From Gordius sp. MW1 (taxonomy: Eukaryota; Nematomorpha; Gordioida; Gordea; Gordiidae): a stretch of 64,000 nt of DNA. Below the pieces are notes generated by a model. The model did not search any database. It was not told the origin of the DNA and saw nothing but the letters and a program-made list of their open reading frames with translations. The position numbers were made by a program, and so were the translations under genes. The stretch is taken from positions 12,604,537 to 12,668,536 of the forward strand of contig OZ038532.1 of the NCBI GenBank assembly GCA_964036665.1, written 5' to 3'. Within the stretch, counting starts at the first letter, position 1, and every line of letters starts with the position of its first letter. Shown here in pieces: positions 36,301 through 46,869 of the stretch.

Positions 36301-39300
36301 AAGTAACATATGATTAAAAGTGGAAGAATATATTGACCTTTGTTATTGTATTTTTAAGTTTTTAGGTAATTTGAACCTCAAATAATTTGTGCTTATCAAT
36401 TATGGTTAATTGTTAACTGCGCAAACAATAACATTTTACAAAACGAATCAGAATAATTTTAGATTATTATTTGAAAAATTTATTTCTATTACTCATTAGA
36501 ATTAAAAACATAAATTTTTTTCTAACAATTTGAAATTTAATTATCCATCTTTCTCAATCTATTGATTATTTAATTTTTAAATATAAACCTATTTTTATAC
36601 GCATAAACAATGAATTTTAAATTAATTTCCTCTTTTAATTATTGATACTTTAACTTGTATGTATAATAATTGTAATATATTTAATTCCGCTTTTTGTAAC
36701 TTAGATATTACAAAAACAGACCCTCTAAAAGGTTTAGAAATTTTGGGGCGGCAATTAGCTAAATCAATGAACATACCATGGGCCGAACGATGGGGTTTCC
36801 TAAACGATGTTAGCGTTCCAAAGCTTGCTTACAGAGATGAAGGTACGTTAGAAATTAACTAACAATTTATGACGAGCATTTTGGCATTTATCGTGTGATT
36901 TAGGCATTGTCTTAACCGTCCTTACCCCAAAATTTTTCCAGATTCTTGTGTTTTAATAAATATTAAACTCTTACTACTACTATATTGTGTTTTATATGAG
37001 TGTATACAACGCTCCAATTTTCAAAAAGATATCCTTTCGTTAATTGCTCTTTCAATTCATGCACATTTCAGAATTTTGATTTTAAAAAACTAATTGATTG
37101 GGACATATATTATAAATGCCTGCTTATGTTTCTACTTCGTTGGAAGTTCAGGTTCTGATGGTATGAGGGTTCTGTGGAATCCTGAGGTCAGATTTGTTTG
37201 GAATTTTATGCCCGAACCCGGCCCGATTAAATTTTTTAACCTCATTGCCCGCCCGAACCGTTCAAGGTGTCCGCCCGGGCCCGTCCGATACATTAGATCT
37301 GCCCGAAATGCCCCGCCCGAAATATTAAATTTGCCTATTAGGCCCGAAATTTTGCGATCTCAAATTCTTTCATCCACTATTAAAAAATAAGCATTAAATG
37401 AATGGCATATTGAATAAAACAAATATATTTTTGTATCCCGGACAAAATCTAATTTCCTATATTTAAAAGTCGAATGATCTTTTCAAATGAAACTTTTGAT
37501 CTTTAATTTTAATCCTAATAGATCAGAAAAATGTAGTATTTGGTCTTTCTAAAATATTTAGCCCGAGTTGCTTCAAAATATTGTTATCACTGGCAAAACC
37601 GCTCTAGGTCACAATGTTTTAATATATTAAGTGCTAATGCATTTTGGTACAAACATGTTAGAACGTTTACAAATCATATAACAAAATGTTAATTAAATGC
37701 AGCCGATGTCCATGAAAATATTTATGTAGAAATTTTAAATTAAGTTTAAAGTATACATATTTTATAAATAATCTTACAATAAACAAAATTGTACTCCCCT
37801 TTTGGGTTAACCCGTTTTAGCCCCTCCTACCCTATAAATAAACTTCTTAATGAATAAAATTAGTTTAATTAGTCAATATGCTCTTAGAACTTACTTTTTT
37901 TGTTAAAAAACAATAATTTATCAATAGAATTTAGGAATTTTATTTAATTTAAAGCAAAAAAGGAAAGGTATAGAAATTTATTATTATAAAAATAAGTAAT
38001 AGCTTAGCGATAGCAACGGGTGATAAGGGAATAAAAAGGGCAATGGGGAAGCTTTGTTAAACCAAATAAGATTTGTTTAAAAAAATTAAATAATTAGAAT
38101 GAAATTTAACACTTGCATGCATTGTATCAATTGTATTATGTATAGACGGCACATGTGAATTACGAATAATAAAAGAGATACATAAATATAAATATTTCAA
38201 TCCCTTCCATGAACTTAGCTAGGGATAGGGACTAGATGGAAATAGAGTTGTTCTGGCAAAAATTATAGAAATAAATTGGGGACGGATGGCGAAATCAAAT
38301 TTCTTAACTCTTTTAGCATTTTCATTCACAATCAAATAAAAAGTAACAAAATAATACATTATCTAAAAAATTTGATAAGCCCGAATTCTATTATCGTGCC
38401 CGCCCGGGCCCGTCCGAAAATAAAAATTTAGGACAGTTGTCCGGCCCGGCCACCGGGCCGGGTAGTTTTGGGAAACGGACCGGGCCGGGCAATCTGGTCT
38501 TGCTGTGGACTCAGAATCTCTAAATGGCTATAACATGGTTATTTTATAAAATATACATTTAATTTTCACGCATAATATGTTAAATTTTAAGTAAATTACT
38601 ATGTTGATTTTGTTTAGTACTTAGAATAATTCCATAATATTTAAAAGGAGCTTTTAAATTATCTCATATGTTACTATTCAACTCATATAGTAAAAAAATA
38701 AAAAAACTTTGCTTTGAAATTTATTCTTGATGTATCACGCAATTTTTCCAAATTATATTAATATACATATGGCACAATTTTTTAATGTAGTCTTAAATGT
38801 ATCTCCTCATTTTTATGAATTCCTCGGTAGTGAGAATCGTCTGCTCCAGAAACTAATAAGATGGGCTATATTTGTAAATTTTTGGTGAACGAGCTATACT
38901 AATTGAGTTGTTTATTTAATTAATGCAAAATCTTAATGGGATCTGAAATCGTTAATAATAATCAAAAGATCATACATTTTTAATCTTATCCCTCAATAAC
39001 TATATTCAAATTATTGGAAAGATTTACCTAAAACTTTAAGTTTGAAAATTAGAGACACAATTCCCTGCGCCGCAAATTTGTGTTTTTTCCGGAATATTAA
39101 TTAAGTATTATAGTCGAAAATGATGTAAGCCTATTTTTAGCTGACCAAATCAATAAGAATGATAAATTTATATGGACTACTGGCGACGATAGTCGTTATA
39201 TAGCTTATTAGTGAATGATTTAAAGTATATGCCTTAAGGTTATTTTGAAATTGAAAACATTATCTTGATAAATTTCTTTTTTTACGACGATTTCCCCTAG

Positions 39301-41692
39301 TTTTTGAATACGACTCAAAAAACATTAGTGAATCACTGTCTGATCCAAGTGCTGTTTCTAGGGCAATATTCATTTTATGACGATGAGAATTTTTATATTT
39401 TTTTATAACTAAACCTTATTTATTGATACAATCTTTGTAGTCCTTTAATAAAAGGAGACTTTAAGAAAGTCTTAGGGCTTGTCTTAGTATCGGATTTTGC
39501 TGCGCAGCAAAAATCGTTTTACCGGTTATAACATAGCCGTGTCTAAACTTCGAATTCACAGCAGATTGACATTTCAGACGCATAACATAACAGCGATTAA
39601 TCTCAAGAGTTGAAATAAACAAAAAAACGGTTTTAACTATCAAAAAACAAAATATTAATAATTACAACCGAGTATGACACATGAAATCGAATCGGATATT
39701 TGATAAAGATAAATTCGCGCCATTTGAATCTGAATCCGATATTAAGACAAGCCCTTATTGCCAATTTTATTGATCACCTTTAGAGCGTCATTTTCAATTT
39801 TAGGTTTATTTTGTTTTTAATTAAGTTTTCTGATGATGTCCATAGGACGAAACATTAAAATTATAATTTGTTTCAATCAGAAAATGTTCTTATAAAAAAT
39901 ATATATCTTTTGTTTTTTAGATTTCGATTGGCCGTATTTTGTTATAAACAATGATATAAATAACGAGTTCGCTGATTATTATAAAATAATCAACTCTAAG
40001 ATATGCCTATATAGGTACTTTTATTAAAAGAAAATTTCGTTAAATATGTCCCCAAAAATTATCAATATGCCATAGTTTGTTCTGTTAATACAATTATAGT
40101 AGAATTTCGAAACGTAGGAATTCCCAAATTTATAGTTATTGATTACTTATTATGTTATTAAATGAACTTATTAAGATACTCAAAATCTTGATGAATGTTT
40201 GACGGACATATCAATATTCAACGATGGCGAAATGTCATATCCAAACCAAAGTTTTCGAGAAAATGGCGAAGATAGTTTTGACCAAAATTTATCTGATTTT
40301 TTGAATTTTGTGGACGTCACATCTCCCAAAGGACTAAGTAAAATTTATTTTATTGCATAGTATAATATGCAAAAAGTGTTAATCTTACGCCATTCCTGAC
40401 CTTGAATTGTATAGAATAGCTTTTTTTAAATTGCAAACAACTTTTTTAATAATATTTTGATCTTTTTAAATTTGTATTTTAAATTAAGCTATTTTTATTA
40501 TGATTTTCCATATGGGGTGGGGTAGAATTTTATGCTATAAGAAATTTTGGAAGTATATTGTTTACATAGTTTCAATCAACTCCTTACAAAAAAAATATAT
40601 TTCGTATATCAATTTTATTTTTTATATTCAGCAAAACTTGAAAGTCATTTTAAACAATTTAGCAAAACGGATCAAATTCGCAAATCTTTGTTTGACTGTT
40701 CTTTTGAATCTAAACGAGACTCATCTTTAGACGTAATTACAAATGACTCCTTTGTGAATATTAGAAATAGGAGTGAAAATAGTTCGAGGTCTTCCTCAAA
40801 CGATGCGAATAGAAATCTTTCAAATTCTTCCGATAACTCAAGTATCATACGAGATTCACAATTTTTAAAATGGCGAGAATCCAAAACATCGATGCGTGAC
40901 GACGAGTTTGAAAACGTGTTTAAAGCTTCGCTCTCATCTCCTACAACTATATCTTCTAGCATGCACGAAACGTCTAATCATCTAGCAAGCAAAATTGTTT
41001 GGTCTCCGACTCTCGCAAACGAAACTAATTTGTGTACATTTTTCCAAAATTTATCACTCAATTGCCCCAATGAAGATTCTGTAATTTCTAGTCAAGTGAA
41101 AACCATAGAAGCCTATGATGGCATTCTTAATCCACCGACCGCAAATAGTTTCTTCAACGACATTTTTTTAAACGTTAAAAGTTTCATTTTTCCTGTCACA
41201 GTTCGACAATCAAGATCTAACGAGACAAGAACCTATTCATTTCCATGCACATTAAAAAATTTAATTTTTTTGTTTTTTAAGAACAAACATAATGTTAAAT
41301 TGGAAAATGACGAAGATAGGTACTACACTCCACCATCTAGTCCATTACCAAATTTAAGTCCGGTTTATATGAAAGAAAAATTGTATCATAATATATCTCA
41401 ACCACTTGACAACCATTTTGTAAATAATCCATCACCGCAACTGCCTAATTATGTGTCATCAACACCCTATAACTCTAAAATGCCAAATGATTATTTTCAC
41501 AGGGTTGTCTCCCAGCAGTCTGTTACACAAAAGGATTTTGATTTGTATATAGCTTTAATTGACACGGATATCGTCCCGCATAAATACCCCTATTTAGCTC
41601 GATGGTTCCATAATATTAAAGAAATATACAAATTGCGAAAAATGACGCCTAGAAAATGGATCAAGCTGGAAAAACAGTTACATGTTCGTTAA
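29899..41692 (+). CDS. ANKLE2: ankyrin repeat and LEM domain-containing protein 2 (ANKLE2) orthologue, 5' end missing
   Basis: Exons by frame continuity: 29,899-30,037; 30,089-30,301; 30,438-30,635; 32,667-32,789; 33,314-33,383; 33,468-33,635; 34,980-35,137; 35,189-35,303; 36,705-36,842; 39,921-40,014; 40,176-40,337; 40,632-41,692. Blocks in ANKLE2 order: the caulimovirus-type domain (KEKAIAYAKYHQ), DTFNIYLQNPRLLM, EGARYHAIHICART, NRKMHLIDLYLNN, ankyrin DTPLHMACKFGNVAIVKLL, DNYYVPVLRDV, ALAGPMSFTKALDFFK, DPLKGLEILGRQLAKSMN, and C-terminal DTDIVPHKYPYLARW. ANKLE2 acts at the ER/nuclear envelope, promoting BAF dephosphorylation after mitosis through PP2A and VRK1 (known for the family). The transmembrane/LEM N-terminus was not found. 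Two junctions (30,037/30,089 and 40,014/40,176) do not keep phase with visible GT/AG sites. AATAAA lies at 41,716. Confidence 0.9.
30438..32789 (+). CDS. ANKLE2: ANKLE2 exons: ankyrin repeats
   Basis: Exons 30,438-30,635 (66 codons) and 32,667-32,789 (41 codons) join in phase 0 to give DLYLNNRDKM followed by LYDTPLHMACKFGN, the best-conserved stretch of the family. The 2.03-kb intron between them carries the hAT element 31,302-32,099. Confidence 0.9.
31294..32107. mobile_element. hAT element (798 bp) in ANKLE2 intron
   Basis: Element 31,302-32,099: starts TAGACAACTGCAAAA, ends CCGTGCAGGTCTCTA, with exact TSD aataaaac at 31,294-31,301 and 32,100-32,107. The ends carry cccgacccgacctg-type subterminal repeats and a C-run at 31,376-31,386. 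No coding capacity. It belongs to the same terminal type as the element at 21,631. Confidence 0.93.
34631..34849. mobile_element. 203-bp hAT-type MITE in ANKLE2 intron
   Basis: Element 34,639-34,841 with a long TIR: TAGAGTTGTTAAATTGCTA followed by cctttcttcaactccag, matched on the right by ctggagtttgaagaaag, ttagcaatttaacaactcta. It is flanked by gtactagc and gtactagt, an 8-bp TSD with one difference. The ORFs that cross it are shadows. Confidence 0.92.
37165..38515. mobile_element. hAT-type element in ANKLE2 intron (about 1.35 kb)
   Basis: The left end gagggttctgtggaatcctg, continuing aggtcagatttg, then cccgaacccggcccga-type repeats, is mirrored at the right by cccgggcccgtccg, gcccggccaccgggccg and ctggtcttgctgtggactca, then gaatctc. 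The two ends align as an imperfect TIR. No exact TSD was found, so the limits are approximate. The interior is non-coding and AT-rich. Confidence 0.7.
39472..39757. mobile_element. 280-bp Harbinger-type MITE in ANKLE2 intron
   Basis: Element 39,475-39,754 has termini GGGCTTGTCTTAgTATCGGATT and AATCCGATATTAAGACAAGCCC, about 22 bp with one mismatch. It is flanked by TTA on both sides. A 3-bp TWA target duplication and GGGC..GT termini are typical of PIF/Harbinger elements. The minus-strand frame here is a shadow. Confidence 0.85.
40632..41692 (+). CDS. ANKLE2: ANKLE2 last exon (353 codons)
   Basis: Enters in phase 1 after the acceptor tatattcag at 40,631. A Ser/Asn-rich disordered segment (about 40,760-41,100) leads to the conserved tail SVTQKDFDLYIALIDTDIV, then HKYPYLARWFHNI, matching the ANKLE2 C-terminus. 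The stop is TAA at 41,690. The open frame upstream of 40,632 is intron read-through. Confidence 0.88.
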
Positions 41693-41863
41693 TAATATTT
41701 TAGCCCGGATAAAGAAATAAATTTTATAAGAAATATGTTATTTCAAGGCTGCGCTTATATTTATCCGCGATAATTTTTTTCATATAATAAATTGCATTTT
41801 TACATTTTCGATATTTGCCAACTGAAAATTTGTATTTAATTTATTATTGAAATCATTTTTATT

Positions 41864-42001
41864 ATGCCAATTCCTTTAATTTATAATAAGGTTTCGTCAA
41901 ATTTGTACATAGAAGATTCTATAACATCTAAAATTGCAAATACGCAATTAAAAAGCTATATTAAAAGTCAGGATATCTTCAACGCAATGTATTATGAGTA
42001 G
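41864..42001 (+). pseudogene. small ORF or exon interrupted by a hAT insertion
   Basis: ATG at 41,864 opens 45 codons (MPIPLIYNKVSSNLYIEDS at the start). The frame ends exactly where a hAT element begins: the element's first bases TAG supply the stop. Without the element and one TSD copy, the frame would run on through gagaaaggt to a TGA two codons later, or splice at aaag/gttgac. It starts about 170 bp after the ANKLE2 stop. No family is recognised. It could be the first exon of a downstream gene or a chance ORF. Confidence 0.4.
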
Positions 42002-42998
42002 TGCTGTAAACATTTTTAAAAAAATCGAACGCGTTCACGTTCACGTTCGTTTTTAAAAAAAAGGAACGCGTTCACGTTCGTTTAAAATTTTATGATGATT
42101 TTTTTTTAATTTAATATAAACACATTTCTTATAATTTTTAACACAATATATTAGCCATGATAAAAAATAATAGGTTTATTTCGATAATATAATTGTAAAT
42201 ATAATATAATAGAGCGAATATAAAGATTTTTTTTTAAAAAAATTTTCTTATAAATTTTTAATAATAATTGTTTTTCAAAATTTTCGTCTGATAAGCAGGA
42301 AGGCAGTTAATACAGGATTAGCTATACTAAAAACCCGCTCCACAGGGCCAGATGAGGGGATTTGAGTATTATACTTAATAAACAAATCTTTTAAAGCAGG
42401 AAATGTATTAAAACATTTAATGTCCTTCGCTTCAAAAAATTGCGATAATCCGCCCTCTACTTCCTCGTCAAAAAATGATATTTCGGAATCGACAGTTCTT
42501 TCATCATCAATTCTAGGGGTTTCAAACCCTTTTTAATAAAACTAAAAGTTTATTCTTTTTTAGATTTAGTAATTATTAAATTCGGTCCTTTATGAGTAAT
42601 TATCATATTTTGGCCATGGCAATGTCAATTCATATGCTTATTTTGAATATTCAGAATCTGAAGATGACGATATAATATTATTAACCTATAAATTAAACTA
42701 TAATTAATAATATTAAATTAATTAACTTCAATCTTATCTTCTTTTGCACGTTATAGTATGTAAAAATATTTCGAAATAGGTAATAGGAAACAGCTGATTA
42801 AAAAATATAAGACTTTTTTGTTAAAAATTCGGATTAACATTAATTTTTAAATAAATAAAAATAAAAAAGGGTTTTTAAAATTGAACGAACGTTAAATTCG
42901 GACGCGTTCACGTTCAAAGTTCACCAAAAAAAAGGAACGCCGTTCATCAATTTTTTCAAAAAATTTGAACGCGTTTATTTGGCAACACTAATTATGAG
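41991..42998. mobile_element. hAT element (992 bp) with perfect 8-bp TSD
   Basis: Element 41,999-42,990: TAGTGCTGtaaacatttttaaa at the left, tttatTTGGCAACACTA at the right, with exact TSD attatgag on both sides. Repeated gaacgcgttcacgttcg motifs mark both subterminal regions in inverted orientation. A GC-richer internal block (42,290-42,520) may be a transposase remnant but was not identified. Confidence 0.95.
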
Positions 42999-43418
42999 AA
43001 AGGTTGACACGTTCGTAAATAAATCTTCCCCTTTTACTTCAATTCAAAAAAAATCATTCGATCAAAAATATTGCAAATTCGTAATTAAACAAAAGTATTC
43101 ATATTTAAGGATTTTGTTGATGGATTTTTAATGGGACGATTTTAATTTCTTCAAAAAAATCTTGTAAGCGGAGGGAGATCTTAATAATATAAAAACATCC
43201 TAAATATTTTTAAAATTTGTTTATCTTTTATTTGATTACATCACTAATACGTTTAAAACAATTCAATATGAATTATTAAAGCACGTGTTCGCTCAACAAT
43301 CATTGTAAGGCATTTTGCATCATTACTTATATTAATGCTAAATTTTAATGAGTAGCCTTATACATAATTCTATTTATTCTAAGTTTTAAACCCATATATC
43401 AAATTACCAGCCCATAAT
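42999..43418. other. upstream region of the 357-codon ORF
   Basis: AT-rich. Presumably includes the promoter and 5' UTR of the downstream gene. No recognisable core element. Confidence 0.35.
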
Positions 43419-44492
43419 ATGGATTCATTAATGGCTGGATCTTTAGTTCCACAAATGAACCAAGGAATTGGACGCCTGTCTTATTCAAAATGTGCTTTTT
43501 GTGGCAACATGACCCCTGTTAATTTTAATAATAATGCATTCAATAATTCTCAGTGTTTTAATTGTGGACCGATGGAACAGGGAAATTATCAAAGAAATGT
43601 GTATGATAATATGCCTTTAAAATACGCTCAAAATTACTATAATATGTCACCTTACATGGCCCCATTTTCTGGCGCAGGTGATTTTTCTAGACCTACAAAT
43701 TTTTTTGGCGCACCGCCGGCTTTAATGTGGAATAACAATCAACAAGCTCTAGCTCCTCCCTTTCCCCAAATGGGTGGAATGCCCCAAAGCAATTTTTTCC
43801 AATATCGCGGGGCAAACATGCAAAATGGGTCCGGTGATTTGAGCGGAGTCGATTATTGGGGCTCAAAAAGTTTTAGTCAACCTAATCAATTTAACTTGCA
43901 AACCGGAGGTTTGAGAGAATCTATAAGACAACTTAAGGATATAGTAGCAGATATTAAAGGAACTACAGAAGACTTTGAACGTGTTACAGAACGTAAATTA
44001 CAGGATACCTATAACATGCGTCAACGACTTAGTGAAGGAATTCCTAATTTAAAGGTACCAGTTAAAATGATATCGTCAAAAAAGTCAGTGACTATCGACC
44101 AAAAACCTTCTAGATTAGCGATGTCTGCTGATGAAACTAGTGAGGCAGGAACCGTTTCAGAGGCGTCTTTATCTGAGACTTCATTAACTGGTGTGGATTC
44201 TGAAGGAAGTTTGGTTCCAAGTATTACTAGCGATACAGAAATACCTTCTGAGACCGAAGAATTAGAATCTGAGCCAAGTTTAGATACCAAAAAAAGTTCG
44301 AAAAAAGCAAAAAAGGGGAAAAAGAAAGATAAGAAGAAAGGAGAATCGAAAAAGAGCAAAAAGAAGGGTAAAAAAAAGAAAGGAGATTCGAAAAAAAAGG
44401 GATCCTCTAAGAAGAAAGGGAAAAAAGGCAAGAAAGGGAAAAGTAAGAAAAGCGGTAAAAGTGGGAAAAAAGGAAGTAAAAAGAAGAAGTAA
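43419..44492 (+). CDS. 357-residue protein: zinc-ribbon-like N-terminus, poly-lysine C-terminus
   Basis: A single uninterrupted ORF with a true ATG. Residues about 25-55 contain CAFC and CFNC, a CxxC-x(22)-CxxC arrangement that could bind zinc. Residues 60-165 are Asn/Met/Pro/Phe-rich and low in charge. Residues 165-215 (LRESIRQLKDIVADIKG, then FERVTERKLQDTYNMRQRL) look like an amphipathic helix or coiled coil. Residues 225-285 are acidic and Ser/Thr/Glu-rich. The last 70 residues are mostly Lys, Gly and Ser (KKGKKKDKKKG-type). Such a tail suggests nucleic-acid binding or nucleolar targeting (inference). No signal peptide. Not recognised as any named family. The antisense 168-codon frame is a shadow of the lysine tract. 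Confidence 0.8.
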   Translation: MDSLMAGSLVPQMNQGIGRLSYSKCAFCGNMTPVNFNNNAFNNSQCFNCGPMEQGNYQRNVYDNMPLKYAQNYYNMSPYMAPFSGAGDFSRPTNFFGAPPALMWNNNQQALAPPFPQMGGMPQSNFFQYRGANMQNGSGDLSGVDYWGSKSFSQPNQFNLQTGGLRESIRQLKDIVADIKGTTEDFERVTERKLQDTYNMRQRLSEGIPNLKVPVKMISSKKSVTIDQKPSRLAMSADETSEAGTVSEASLSETSLTGVDSEGSLVPSITSDTEIPSETEELESEPSLDTKKSSKKAKKGKKKDKKKGESKKSKKKGKKKKGDSKKKGSSKKKGKKGKKGKSKKSGKSGKKGSKKKK

Positions 44493-44812
44493 TTAATAGC
44501 AAAATTAAAAAAAACTTCAGTTTTCAACGTCTACAAATATAAAGTATTGTATAACATATTCAAATTAAAAAAGGGTTATATTTTTTTCCTGTTTCTATAT
44601 CTTTTATAAACATTATTATAATAAAATATGCATGCATTCCCTGCAAAATACCTTATTTTAATATTTAAATGAGTACTAAACATAAAAATTAACAAATAAT
44701 ATTTCTAATAATTTGCCTAATTTTTATTAAAACCTTCTTAAGAAATCTTTACCACCCCAAACGATTTTTTACATGGCGTTTTAATTTATATGGGTGCTGA
44801 GGGTAGCTGTTA
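44493..44812. other. 3' flank of the 357-codon ORF
   Basis: Contains AATAAA-like signals (ataataaaatatgc near 44,620) and then AT-rich DNA up to the next hAT element. Confidence 0.4.
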
Positions 44813-46724
44813 GCGCCAGTTAGAGTCCTGCACGGGCCGCCCTACCCGGCCCAATCGGGTTTCGGTCCAGGCTTGGGCAGAATTTAATAAAATAATTGGC
44901 CATCGGGTTGAGCCTGGTGATCGGCCTAATTTGAAGCCCGGCCCGAATTGAACTAAAGCAAACTAACCTTTTTTAAAATATATTAAAATAAACACAACTC
45001 GAAATTAATAATTATCTTTGCACAGCGTGCATAATAAAGCTTCCAAACTTCAGCTTTTTCCCCCTGTCTATTATAATATAACTGACCTGAATTGCAAATC
45101 TTATTCTAGTATTTAAATAGATTCATAGTCGCTGTTAGAACTTTAGAAACAAGATAGGTAAAGATTTCAATAAGTTTTTTATTTGGAATTGTTAAAAATA
45201 GTTTTAAATGGATGTTATTTAAATGCTCAGTAAAAAAATCAAAGATGCTCAGTAAAATATGCTCAGTATTTTATTAATATGCTCACTAAAAAATTCAAAA
45301 ATACTCAGTAAATAATCTTAATAATGCTCGTTATAAATCCAAAATGCTCAGTATTTTCAAAAAAATGCTCAGTAATTTTATTAAATAATACTCAATCTTA
45401 ATCTATTTAGCACTAATATTTTGTAAAAATAAAGTTAAATTGAGTGTGTGGAAATTGAAATAGTTTATTTTGGCTAAACTAAATAGATTGGAGATCTGAT
45501 TGTTAAATTTTTAAAGGTTATAAGGTATCTTAGTGTCTTGAATTTTTTCCCTAGTCCTCCTTTCTCTCCCTTCAAATAAATAAATGGCAAATTAAAAAAG
45601 CTATGAAAAGTAATGACATATAATTCCCATTCTAAAATGCTCTGCCTTTCCCTTCTTAAATGTTACATGTTTATAATGTATTTTTTTGCAAATTTTGTTG
45701 AGATTTATCAATCTTAAACTTTATAAAGGGAAAATATACAATTTTTATTTGAATATAATCACAAATATTTACAAATACAGATAAATAATAAAACAATTTA
45801 AAATGAAAAATAGACAAATTTTGCTGGAGGCAAGTTTCAAAAACCTAAAATTTGTTATATAATCAATGTTAAATAATCTAAACTTACCATTGAGGCTGAT
45901 TTAGCCTTTGAGGGTCTGCGATTTAGCCTTTGAGGGTCTGCCTCGTTTTCTTTTTTGCCCTACAGGCACACTTTTGGCTTCTTTAGGTGGTTGGCAAAAT
46001 TTAAGTTTAATTGATAACCCAACGTTTGCAAATATTTGTTTACAAAACGATGGACAATTACACTTGAAGGAGGTAGTTTATGAAATAAAATTTATTTTAA
46101 TTAACATATAAACAAAAATAAACCATTTTTCAGGTGAGCACTTTGACTCCATGGGAATCACGCAAGACTCTTACTTATATAATTCGGGTTCAAATCTCGC
46201 TCTAGGATTTTATTTTAAAAACTAATTCTTAATTACTTTGCATAAATAAAAAAATTACTGAGCAAGTTTTAAATAAAAAACTGAACAAATAATTAAATTA
46301 CTGAACATTAAATTATTTACTGAGCATTTAATTATTCTACTGAGCATTTAATTATTCTACTGAGCATTTGTTTATTCTACTGAGCATTTGAATATTCTAC
46401 TGAGCAAAAAATGAATTAATTACTGAGTATAATAATTGTTCTCGTTTTAAATTATTTGCTCAATATATTGTAACGAGTGAGAATGGATTTTTTTATCTCA
46501 AACTTATCATTACGAACAATAACAATCTAATGCATTTTATATTTAGATGGTAAAATAATCAAAAAGATAATTTTCCAAAAATTTTTTTTAAAAAATCGGG
46601 TGGAGCGCGGGCTCGGGTCGGGCCAAAAATAAAAAAGTTTTTTGGTCCGGGCTAGGGAAAAATAAAAATTGAGAGGCCGGGCTCGGACAGAAAAAAATTC
46701 ATTTTGTAGGGTTCTAGCGCCAGT
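44813..46724. mobile_element. hAT element (1,896 bp) with perfect 8-bp TSD and mirrored subterminal repeats
   Basis: Element 44,821-46,716: left end TAGAGTCCTGCACGGGCCG, right end ttTTGTAGGGTTCTA, exact TSD gcgccagt at 44,813-44,820 and 46,717-46,724. Inside, the motif tgctcagta repeats at 45,225-45,395 and its reverse complement tactgagca at 46,255-46,440. The left 350 bp match, inverted, the right part of the element at 21,631. It contains a duplicated gatttagcctttgagggtct at 45,898-45,940 and a short open segment (45,966-46,078). No transposase was recognised. Confidence 0.94.
45966..46078 (+). CDS. possible captured exon inside hAT element
   Basis: Between an acceptor-like ttttgccctacag and a donor-like gaaggag/gtagtt the plus strand encodes GTLLASLGGWQNLSLIDN, then PTFANICLQNDGQLHLKE. 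The text is protein-like and GC-richer than its surroundings, in an element otherwise without coding sequence. The start of this text slightly resembles a WD-repeat strand, but this is too short to assign. It may be a transduplicated host exon or a transposase relic. Confidence 0.3.
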
Positions 46725-46860
46725 TTATACCCGTAGCCCCGCTTCAATTTATCCCCCAAGCCATTCCGTAAATTTTAATTCTAATTTTCCTCCCACGCGT
46801 CGGTTTGATAATAATGAATTTAAGCTAGATATTATTACATCTTCTCATTTACAAAATTAA
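46717..46860 (+). pseudogene. possible 3' exon split by the hAT insertion
   Basis: If the hAT element is removed, an acceptor at 44,806 (gggtag) leads through one TSD copy into APVYTRSPASIYPPSHS and NFPPTRRFDNNEFKLD and a stop at 46,860: about 50 protein-like, Pro/Asn-rich codons. The parent gene was not found. Alternatively this is chance coding potential. Confidence 0.25.
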
Positions 46861-46869
46861 TCGCTCTAG

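Noticed and set aside
44021..44527. 168-codon minus-strand ORF (Phe/Leu/Pro-rich)
   Set aside because: Reverse complement of the lysine-rich tail of the plus-strand gene; composition is forced by the repeat.
46133..46205. possible second tRNA-like sequence with GGTTCAAATCTC
   Set aside because: No acceptable A-box or cloverleaf could be drawn; only the B-box resembles a tRNA.
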